DNA of 13,937 nucleotides from Clostridiales bacterium. GTDB lineage: Bacteria > Bacillota_A > Clostridia > Lachnospirales > Bianqueaceae. Every line of letters starts with the position of its first letter. Within the stretch, counting starts at the first letter, position 1. Positions 1-5,211 of the stretch are shown in pieces. The stretch spans positions 9,050 to 22,986 of the forward strand of contig JAHZBS010000013.1 in assembly GCA_019423265.1 (NCBI GenBank), given 5' to 3'. The position numbers and the translations under genes were made by a program. Below the pieces are notes generated by a model that saw only the letters and a program-made list of their open reading frames with translations, was not told where the DNA came from and made no database searches.

Positions 1-8
1 GATAGCAT

Positions 9-81
9 GCACCTGTAGCTCAGTGGATAGAGCGATGGCTTCCGGAGCCATGCGTCGGGGGTTCGAATCCTCTCAGGTGTA
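9..81 (+). tRNA. tRNA-Arg (anticodon CCG)
   Basis: A complete cloverleaf can be folded. The acceptor stem pairs 9-15 with 74-80 (first pair G-U) and base A81 is the discriminator. The D stem is 18-21/30-33. The anticodon stem is 35-39/47-51 with loop 40-46 and anticodon CCG at 42-44, which reads the arginine codon CGG. The T stem is 57-61/69-73 with loop TTCGAAT. No CCA is encoded: base 81 is followed directly by eight T residues (82-89), so a CCA-adding enzyme must finish the 3' end. The T-tract right behind the acceptor stem may also help termination. The gene lies on the plus strand, opposite to almost everything else here. Its promoter is outside the window. Confidence 0.96.
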
Positions 82-132
82 TTTTTTTTATTAATTCGAT
101 AGCTGGGGATATTCTTATCGCTTAAATTATAG

Positions 133-282
133 GAGAACGCAATCGTCAGAGATGAGGGCGTTTCATATCACTATATAGAACCATCCAGAGAAGTTGCGTG
201 CAACAAATATGCAATTGACACCATTGAAAAAGTATTTCAAGATGAAAATATTCCATATATTAAAGCAAAAACATGGACTCCA
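133..282 (+). pseudogene. Internal fragment of a nucleoside (uridine) phosphorylase gene
   Basis: The plus frame through 145-147 reads about 50 codons that look like the middle of a PNP/UDP-family nucleoside phosphorylase. It contains RDEGVSYHY, then PSREV, then IPYIKAKTWT, in the order and spacing I associate with uridine phosphorylase-type enzymes, which split nucleosides with phosphate to base and ribose-1-phosphate. The resemblance starts abruptly at 133, after a TAG at 130-132, and stops after TWT at about 279. From there the sequence belongs to the end of the opposite-strand gene. There is no start codon, ribosome-binding site, N-terminus or C-terminus, so it cannot encode a working enzyme of roughly 250 residues. 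The fragment is visibly more AT-rich than the neighbouring genes. It is best read as a relic left by a deletion or by insertion beside the tRNA. Family assignment is from memory of the motif, not from a search. Confidence 0.72.
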
Positions 283-522
283 TCACTCTTTATCATCTGC
301 ATTGTCCTGTAGGCCTTCGATAAGCCGTCGAATTTTTTCTTCCCGGAGATCCGATTCTGCTCTCAGATATCGTATTTCAAATACGCTCCCCTCCTGTGTC
401 TCTCCGGGCAGCATTTCCCTAGGAATGCGATAAAGCTTCCTGGTTGCCGCATTCTGTACCAATGCATCCTCTTCTACAAATTGATCGACTACATACTTTT
501 TTACAATCGTATCGGCAAACAT
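283..522 (-). CDS. DUF3006-like small protein
   Basis: This is a 79-residue soluble protein without signal peptide or membrane segment. Its layout fits the DUF3006 family of short Firmicutes proteins: an N-terminal beta-rich part (YVVDQFVEEDALVQN), a central IPREMLPGETQEGSVFEI that resembles the family's 'vP...LP....eGdvl' stretch, and a charged helical C-terminus (EEKIRRLIEGLQ). The family has no established function. The ATG at 522-520 is preceded by a strong AGGAGGGA Shine-Dalgarno (531-538), and a good sigma-A promoter lies about 120 bases upstream, so it is probably a single-gene transcript. Its TGA (285-283) sits directly against the nucleoside phosphorylase fragment, and no terminator is visible after it. 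I am confident that it is a gene, less so of the family name. Confidence 0.72.
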   Translation of the reverse strand: MFADTIVKKYVVDQFVEEDALVQNAATRKLYRIPREMLPGETQEGSVFEIRYLRAESDLREEKIRRLIEGLQDNADDKE

Positions 523-639
523 AGAATCTCCCTCCTTTTATGTGCGATTTCCCGGTGATGTTGGCCCCTCTCGTTTTCTGAATATTCTGTCACCATCTGA
601 GTCCTGCAACAGTGGGAGAGCGACCGCCTGCAAGGGTTC

Positions 640-669
640 ATAATAGCACTTCCCCTCTCAACTTGTCAA
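640..669 (-). promoter_or_regulatory. Sigma-A-type promoter for the DUF3006-like gene
   Basis: On the minus strand there is a perfect -35 TTGACA (669-664), an 18-base spacer and a -10 TATTAT (645-640). Transcription would start near 633 and give a leader of about 110 bases before the ATG at 522. I recognise no riboswitch in that leader. Confidence 0.7.
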
Positions 670-751
670 GGGAAATTATATAACAATAATACGCCTCTTT
701 TTTGTGTATATTGCCGCCCTTCCATCCTTAGATTTAGCACTTCCATAGGAT

Positions 752-790
752 AAAAAAGCGCCTGGATTTCGGGGGAGGTGAAATCCAGGC
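752..790 (-). terminator. Intrinsic terminator of the parAB-DUF4446-HAD operon
   Basis: On the minus strand, GCCTGGATTTC (790-780) pairs perfectly over 11 bases with GAAATCCAGGC (770-760) around a 9-base loop. It is followed by GC and then six T residues (757-752). This is a classic Rho-independent terminator for transcription coming from the HAD gene. On the plus strand the hairpin has no T-run, so it should act in one direction only. Confidence 0.85.
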
Positions 791-810
791 TCATTTGAGG
801 GGGGTATTAG

Positions 811-909
811 ATGATTGTACCTATAAAACAAAAGCTTGCAGGTATGGCATACCTTTGTTTTATAATGGAGTTCTCAGGTACATTACTCAGTATTGCCATA
901 TCTGTATGA
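811..909 (+). CDS. Possible 32-residue hydrophobic peptide (uncertain)
   Basis: An ATG at 811-813 opens 32 codons ending in TGA at 907-909. It is preceded by a purine-rich GAGGGGGG (797-804) six bases upstream that could serve as a Shine-Dalgarno. The peptide starts with a short basic part (IKQKLAG) and continues with a hydrophobic stretch (MAYLCFIMEF, then GTLLSIAISV), like a small membrane-inserting peptide. I recognise no family. Against it: no convincing plus-strand promoter, a long inverted repeat (822-864) running through the frame, and position just beyond an operon end where non-coding sequence is expected. Treat it as a candidate only. Confidence 0.25.
   Translation: MIVPIKQKLAGMAYLCFIMEFSGTLLSIAISV
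822..864. repeat. Long interrupted inverted repeat
   Basis: TATAAAACAAA (822-832) pairs perfectly with TTTGTTTTATA (854-864). Inside it AGGTAT (840-845) pairs with ATACCT (849-854), the last base being shared with the outer arm. A seven-base bulge (AGCTTGC) lies on one side only. The result is a long hairpin on either strand with no T-run after it, so it is not an ordinary terminator. It could be a regulatory site, a processing structure, or a relic of a mobile sequence. Confidence 0.6.
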
Positions 910-933
910 TTTATACAATCCCTCTAAAATTTC

Positions 934-1776
934 TTATTTCTCTAGTATAAAACGTTTGATCACTTCCGCCACCGCATCCTCGTCGTTGGTTCTTTTCGTG
1001 ATATAGTCCGCACTTTCCTTGATAGGGTCCTCCGCATTGGCTACTGCAACTCCAAGGCCTGCCCTCCGGATCATTGGAATATCGTTGTAGCTGTCGCCCA
1101 TACAAATCACATCCTCCATCTCTAAGGACAACCGATTTACTGCTCTCTCCATTGCGATTCCTTTGTCTATGTTGGACGGCACTAATTCATATAGGTACGG
1201 AGCCTTTGTGGAGGAAGATATGAATCCTCTGATCTCTGGGGGAAGCGCAGCGCCTATCTGATTTTGAACCATCCGGAGACCGTCAGGCGATTTGGTTATA
1301 AGGACAAGCTTTAGGAGGCGTTCATCGACTATGGCGTTCAAATCGTCCAGAAGCTTGGCCTTTGTTCCGGTCCTTGCCTCGTAGATATCCGTTGTCTCAT
1401 CCCTTCGCTCCACATAGTACTCATCGTCCCGATATAGGTGGAGGTTCATGGCATCCTGGTTCTGTCTGGCGATCTCGATAAAGCCCGCTGCATACTCATG
1501 GGGAAAGAAATTAGCCTCTACCGCCTCATGGGTCGCCGCTTTAAACGTCATACAACCATTCAGCGCGATATAGACGTCCTCTCTGTCCCAGGGGCCCAAC
1601 TCATCGATATATCTCCGCATCGCGGCTGGCGCCCTCCCGGAGCACACGATAATCCGGCAGCCATGTCCCCTGGCCTGTCCAATACAAGTCAGATTGGTTT
1701 TCGAGATCTCCTTCTCCGTGTCCAATAGCGTTTCGTCCAGATCGACGCCAATCGCTTTGTATGCTTTTTCAAACAT
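934..1776 (-). CDS. HAD-superfamily phosphatase, Cof subfamily (type IIB)
   Basis: The 280-residue protein is predicted to be a cytosolic Mg-dependent phosphatase of the Cof/YidA type, which usually acts on sugar phosphates or similar small molecules; the substrate cannot be told. All four HAD motifs are present: DLDETLLD with the nucleophile D12 and acid D14, S46 in VCSGR, K205 in DKGIA, and GDSYND (227-232). The C2-type cap lies between motifs II and III, and the length is normal. The ATG at 1776 follows GGGAGG plus AAAGG upstream. The gene begins 17 bases after the DUF4446 stop and is the last gene before the terminator at 752-790, so it is probably co-transcribed with parA, parB and the DUF4446 gene. 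Link to chromosome segregation is by position only. Confidence 0.9.
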   Translation of the reverse strand: MFEKAYKAIGVDLDETLLDTEKEISKTNLTCIGQARGHGCRIIVCSGRAPAAMRRYIDELGPWDREDVYIALNGCMTFKAATHEAVEANFFPHEYAAGFIEIARQNQDAMNLHLYRDDEYYVERRDETTDIYEARTGTKAKLLDDLNAIVDERLLKLVLITKSPDGLRMVQNQIGAALPPEIRGFISSSTKAPYLYELVPSNIDKGIAMERAVNRLSLEMEDVICMGDSYNDIPMIRRAGLGVAVANAEDPIKESADYITKRTNDEDAVAEVIKRFILEK

Positions 1777-1793
1777 TCGCCTTTATCCTCCCA

Positions 1794-2300
1794 CTATACG
1801 CGCTGGGCCACCACATCCCGCAGGACCTGCTCCTCCTCCGGTGACAACCGCTGTTCGCAGGTTCCCTTCTTCACGATCTTGGCATACATATACCCGCCCT
1901 CCCGGTTATGTATGTTATTTAAGATGTAGCCATTGTTGTCATCGTCCAACAGAACCCAGACGAAGGATAAATCCCCTCCCATTCCTTCAAATGCATTGTA
2001 GCGGAGCATCTTGGATTTGTACAGGCTGTTGTTGACTTTACGCTCCACGGTTCCCGCCACGTACCGTTTCAGATTTTGTACTTCCTCTTGGTTCACATTC
2101 ACCTTTCTAGCGCAGTCCTTAAGCACATGTTCCAGGGTTTTTCCATCCTGTCCCTGCATAAAAGCTTCATAGCGTCTCCGAAGCTTTTTGAATTTTACAA
2201 GATTGACCAACAATAGAATGCAAAAAAGAATGAGCAGCGCCAAAACCCCCGCCATAAACCAGACAATATTGGCTTCGACGAAACGTAGAATCATCTCCAC
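1794..2300 (-). CDS. DUF4446 family membrane-anchored protein
   Basis: A 168-residue protein with one strong N-terminal transmembrane segment (about residues 8-34), a basic stretch right after it (KFKKLRRRYEAF) that predicts a cytoplasmic C-terminal part, a helical region (about 50-90) and a beta-rich end containing SFVWVLLDDDNNGYILNNIH and REGGYMYAKIVKKG. This is the DUF4446 pattern known from the gene just downstream of parB in many Clostridia; its function is unknown. The start is a GTG at 2300: GGAGG lies eight bases upstream, whereas the ATG two codons later (2294) would have a 14-base gap. The gene starts 22 bases after the parB stop. Its neighbours suggest a role linked to the cell envelope and chromosome segregation, which is inference only. 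Confidence 0.88.
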   Translation of the reverse strand: MEMILRFVEANIVWFMAGVLALLILFCILLLVNLVKFKKLRRRYEAFMQGQDGKTLEHVLKDCARKVNVNQEEVQNLKRYVAGTVERKVNNSLYKSKMLRYNAFEGMGGDLSFVWVLLDDDNNGYILNNIHNREGGYMYAKIVKKGTCEQRLSPEEEQVLRDVVAQRV

Positions 2301-2322
2301 TTATGTATCCTCCCACTTTTGT

Positions 2323-3216
2323 CTAATACTGTTTTATACTGTCGAATAAAGTCAGAAGCCGGTCCAGGTCTTCCTCGGAATAGTATTCGATTTCGATCTT
2401 TCCCTTTTTCTTCCCCTGTGTCACGATGACCTTAGTGCCCAGCACCTCCTTCATCCGCTCTTCAACCGAATGGTAAATTGGATTGGCTGGGGTAGGTGGA
2501 GCCGCTTGAGGCTTATTTTTTTTCATCTGTTGCAATATCTTCTCCAGCTGGCGCACGCTCAAATCCTCATCCATCACCCGCAACGCCAGGGTATATTGAA
2601 GCTCTCTATCCTCAATTCCCAATAAAACTTTGGCATGACCTGCCGACAGAACTCCCTCCATCATCATGCTCTGCACTTGTTCCTGCAAATTAAGATATCG
2701 AAGGCAGTTGGCGATGGCAGACCGGCTTTTTCCAACTCTCTGCGCAATCTCCTCCTGGGTCAATTGGTACTCTTTGAGCAGCCTCTGATAGGCTCGCGCT
2801 TCTTCAATTGGATTCAGATCCTGCCGTTGAATATTTTCAATAAGGGAAATCTCCAGCGTCTCTTCCTGATTATAGTCTTTTATTATAATCGGAACCTCTT
2901 TGACACCTGCCAGTTTCGCTGCCCGCCACCTTCGCTCACCGGCGATAATTTTGTAATACTCATCCTTCTTCTGTACCAGCAGCGGTTGTAGAACTCCATA
3001 TTGACGTATTGACTCAGCTAGTTCTTCAAGCTTCTCCTCATCGAAATCTTTCCGCGGCTGTTCCCGGTCGGGTTCCACTTGATAGATGTCAATCATCATA
3101 ATCGGATTATCCGATGCGCCACCCTCGCTATTCAGCTCACCGGGTTGCTTTTCAATATCCTCAAGGTCTGGACCGATGAGAGCATCCAAACCTTTACCCA
3201 AACCTCTTTTCTTCAT
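2323..3216 (-). CDS. parB: Chromosome partitioning protein ParB (Spo0J)
   Basis: ParB binds parS, uses CTP to clamp and slide along DNA, and works with ParA to segregate origins. The 297 residues show the full family layout: the N-terminal GLGKGLDALIG that in relatives contacts ParA, the ParB/Srx CTP-binding domain with GERRWRAA (93-100) and ENIQRQ (127-132), the helix-turn-helix (TQEEIAQRVGKSRSAIANCL, 153-172), a proline-rich linker (about 237-245) and a C-terminal dimer domain ending in LLTLFDSIKQY. At the four positions that separate parS from Noc-site binding in studied homologues it has R165, C171, N176 and G193; the first and last are the ParB type. The ATG overlaps the parA stop as ATGA, and AGGAGG lies inside the last parA codons, pointing to translational coupling. 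Confidence 0.97.
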   Translation of the reverse strand: MKKRGLGKGLDALIGPDLEDIEKQPGELNSEGGASDNPIMMIDIYQVEPDREQPRKDFDEEKLEELAESIRQYGVLQPLLVQKKDEYYKIIAGERRWRAAKLAGVKEVPIIIKDYNQEETLEISLIENIQRQDLNPIEEARAYQRLLKEYQLTQEEIAQRVGKSRSAIANCLRYLNLQEQVQSMMMEGVLSAGHAKVLLGIEDRELQYTLALRVMDEDLSVRQLEKILQQMKKNKPQAAPPTPANPIYHSVEERMKEVLGTKVIVTQGKKKGKIEIEYYSEEDLDRLLTLFDSIKQY

Positions 3217-3986
3217 GATAGCCTCCTGTTATGTGTTAAAAATTCTGCCGCCAAATTGCGATAACTTTCGGCTCCCTTGGAGCGATCGTCGTAGTATATA
3301 ATCGGCTGGCCATAGCTCGGAGCTTCCCCTAACCTGACATTTCGCGGTATAATCGTCTTATATGTTTTGCTAGGCATGTATCCTCGCACTTCTTCCACAA
3401 CTTGATTTGAGAGGTTGGTACGGTTATCGTACATTGTAAATAGGATCCCTTCAATTTCTACTGCGGGATTCAGCCGTTTCTTCACAAGGTTGATTGTATT
3501 GATAAGTTGACTCAGCCCTTCTAATGCATAAAATTCACATTGGATCGGCACTAAAACGGAATCGGCCGCACAAAATGCATTGATTGTCAACATGTTCAGC
3601 GATGGCGGGCAGTCAATCAGTATAAAATCATAGTAATCTTTTATTTTCTCCAAATGGTTGGCTAATAAAAACTCGCGGCGGTTAATGCCAATCAATTCAA
3701 CCTCTGCACCAGCTAAATCCATGCTTGCGGGTATAATTTCTAATTTAAATTCAGGCAAATTGATTTTACACTCTGTAAACTCCGCATCACCTAGAAGAAG
3801 TTCGTAGCTCGTTTTCTCCAGTGAATCTTTATCGATGCCAAATCCACTGCTGGCATTCCCCTGTGGATCCATATCCACTACAAGAATAGCGTTATCTTTA
3901 TCCGCTAAACATGCGGCTAGATTCACAGTCGTAGTCGTTTTTCCAACTCCACCTTTTTGATTAGCCACGGCAACGATCTTTCCCAC
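3213..3986 (-). CDS. parA: Chromosome partitioning ATPase ParA (Soj)
   Basis: ParA is a Walker-type ATPase that binds DNA non-specifically as an ATP dimer; ParB stimulates its ATPase, and in Bacillus it also influences DnaA. The 257 residues include the deviant Walker A motif KGGVGKTTTT (10-19) with its signature lysine, VVDMDPQGN (36-44, A' region) and LIDCPPS (Walker B). The length is typical of chromosomal Soj, without the N-terminal DNA-binding extension of plasmid ParA. The start is GTG at 3986-3984, behind GGGAGGTGA a few bases upstream. It heads the parA-parB-DUF4446-HAD operon, with a promoter at 4017-4044 and two parS sites just upstream. Confidence 0.97.
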   Translation of the reverse strand: MGKIVAVANQKGGVGKTTTTVNLAACLADKDNAILVVDMDPQGNASSGFGIDKDSLEKTSYELLLGDAEFTECKINLPEFKLEIIPASMDLAGAEVELIGINRREFLLANHLEKIKDYYDFILIDCPPSLNMLTINAFCAADSVLVPIQCEFYALEGLSQLINTINLVKKRLNPAVEIEGILFTMYDNRTNLSNQVVEEVRGYMPSKTYKTIIPRNVRLGEAPSYGQPIIYYDDRSKGAESYRNLAAEFLTHNRRLS

Positions 3987-4016
3987 ACACTCACCTCCCT
4001 ATTGCTTTCGTGTTTT

Positions 4017-4044
4017 ATTATATCATATTTTAGAGCAGAAACAA
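4017..4044 (-). promoter_or_regulatory. Probable sigma-A promoter of parA
   Basis: On the minus strand a perfect -10 TATAAT (4022-4017) has TTGTTT 16 bases upstream (4044-4039) as a partial -35 in AT-rich surroundings. The leader to the GTG start would be about 25 bases. The parS sites begin 59 bases upstream of the -35, so ParB spreading from them could cover the promoter. Confidence 0.6.
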
Positions 4045-4102
4045 ATACGTTTTCTTAAAAAGATTATGATATCTTTATATCTACCATATTAAGACACAAA
4101 AA

Positions 4103-4118
4103 TGTTCCACGTGGAACA
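4103..4118. promoter_or_regulatory. parS site 1 (ParB binding site)
   Basis: TGTTCCACGTGGAACA is a perfect 16-base palindrome that fits the bacterial parS consensus. It lies upstream of parA, where ParB encoded next door is expected to load. Read on the minus strand it is followed by TTTTT, and a stem of six with an ACGT loop can form, so it might also weakly terminate transcription coming from the lipid kinase gene. Confidence 0.97.
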
Positions 4119-4146
4119 CTGATATCCGTTTTTATTCGGTACCAGT

Positions 4147-4162
4147 TGTTCCACGTGGAACA
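4147..4162. promoter_or_regulatory. parS site 2 (ParB binding site)
   Basis: A second copy of TGTTCCACGTGGAACA, identical to site 1, with 44 bases between centres, so both sit on nearly the same face of the helix (about four turns). It is followed on the plus strand by TTTTAT, mirroring the T-tract outside site 1. Confidence 0.97.
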
Positions 4163-4207
4163 TTTTATAAATAAACTATTCTGACGACAACTTATCTATT
4201 TCTCAAC

Positions 4208-5122
4208 TCACTCAGGGATAACTACACTCTGACGATTGACAATCAAACGCAGCGCCTTCTGTTTGACCTCAATTTCCAGCGGCAGCAGCGGGCCGCTCTC
4301 ACCGTCAACATCGGACTCCCGCAAGCCATCCTGTATATTCTCTGATGATATCAAAAAATGGTTCGATTGTAAATGCAATACCGACTTATCCTTCAAATGT
4401 TCCCCCTTAAGCATACGGACAAACAAAAGTGTCATCTCTGGAAGAGAAACCTGGCGAATCCCGACAAAATCATAAAGTCCATCGCTCAGATCCGCATCTG
4501 TAGCAAGTTTAAATCCGCCAGCCGAACCGGAATTTAAAACTAAAAACAGAATAAAGTTATCTTCATACACCTCACCGTTAGCCTCTACACGCAGTTTAAA
4601 TGGCCGAAAACTTGGAAGTTGTCCCGCACCCTTCAAATAATACGCCATCTTTCCAATCAAATTCTTCAAATCAGTATTAACGGTCTGTGACACATTGGTA
4701 AACAGCCCTGCCCCGCATACATTGATGAAGTATCGTCCATTGACACATCCCACATCCACATCTTCCATCTGCATATTCGCTAACAAGTTGATGCATTTCT
4801 CATATTCTGAAGGAAAGCCAAGACTCCTGGCAAAGTCATTTGAGGTGCCAGCAGGGATAACGCCTAATGGCACTTTGTGCTTGCAATTCATCAGGCCATT
4901 GACAACTTCGTTGATGGACCCATCTCCTCCTGCGACAAACACTGCCGCCACATTGGAGAGATCAGCGGCCAGCAGATAGGCACCCATGTCACCCTTCGCA
5001 CGGCTTCTAAATATCCGTGTATCGTAACCGGCGGCATTAAAAACCGTTATAAATTCATCTAATTCAAATCGAAAATAGGTATCGCCAGCTTTCGGATTAT
5101 AAAGTAAGATCACTTCCTGCAT
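4208..5122 (-). CDS. Diacylglycerol kinase family lipid kinase (YegS/DgkB-like)
   Basis: Members of this family phosphorylate a lipid alcohol such as diacylglycerol with ATP, at the cytoplasmic face of the membrane, and feed phospholipid recycling. From the chosen start the protein has 304 residues, a normal length. It shows the nucleotide-binding GGDGS (65-69) followed by INEVVNG, PAGTSND (90-96), SDGLYD (213-218) and the late DGE (273-275) expected in DAGK-catalytic proteins. An ATG four codons upstream (5134) is possible, but GGAGGT overlaps that codon and is spaced properly for the ATG at 5122, so the latter is preferred. It follows argS at about 90 bases, probably on the same transcript. 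Whether the substrate is diacylglycerol or another lipid cannot be decided. Confidence 0.9.
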   Translation of the reverse strand: MQEVILLYNPKAGDTYFRFELDEFITVFNAAGYDTRIFRSRAKGDMGAYLLAADLSNVAAVFVAGGDGSINEVVNGLMNCKHKVPLGVIPAGTSNDFARSLGFPSEYEKCINLLANMQMEDVDVGCVNGRYFINVCGAGLFTNVSQTVNTDLKNLIGKMAYYLKGAGQLPSFRPFKLRVEANGEVYEDNFILFLVLNSGSAGGFKLATDADLSDGLYDFVGIRQVSLPEMTLLFVRMLKGEHLKDKSVLHLQSNHFLISSENIQDGLRESDVDGESGPLLPLEIEVKQKALRLIVNRQSVVIPE

Positions 5123-5135
5123 ATATACCTCCATT

Positions 5136-5192
5136 CCGGAGCGTTAGCGACAGGGGCAACTTCTGCCACGATAGCTATTTGTGACGCTCCGG
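5136..5192 (-). repeat. Inverted repeat in the argS-lipid kinase gap
   Basis: CCGGAGCGT (5136-5144) pairs perfectly with ACGCTCCGG (5184-5192) across 39 bases, which may themselves fold (a short GGCA/TGCC helix). No T-run follows on the minus strand. The repeat ends about four bases before the preferred Shine-Dalgarno region, so the folded leader could affect translation of the lipid kinase or protect the transcript end. Confidence 0.5.
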
Positions 5193-5211
5193 CACAAATA
5201 CTGCTCTGTCC

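Larger units (their letters stand above)
523..933. other. 411-base stretch without a confident gene
   Basis: This stretch lies between the DUF3006-like gene and the HAD phosphatase. From left to right it holds the ribosome-binding site and leader (523-633) and promoter (640-669) of the DUF3006-like gene, an AT-rich segment (670-757), an intrinsic terminator (752-790), a possible 32-codon plus-strand ORF (811-909) and a second long inverted repeat inside that ORF (822-864). I recognise no RNA family here. Confidence 0.6.

Noticed and set aside
523..633. Leader of the DUF3006-like gene as a riboswitch
   Set aside because: It is about 110 bases long, but I see no conserved riboswitch core and no terminator or sequestering hairpin.
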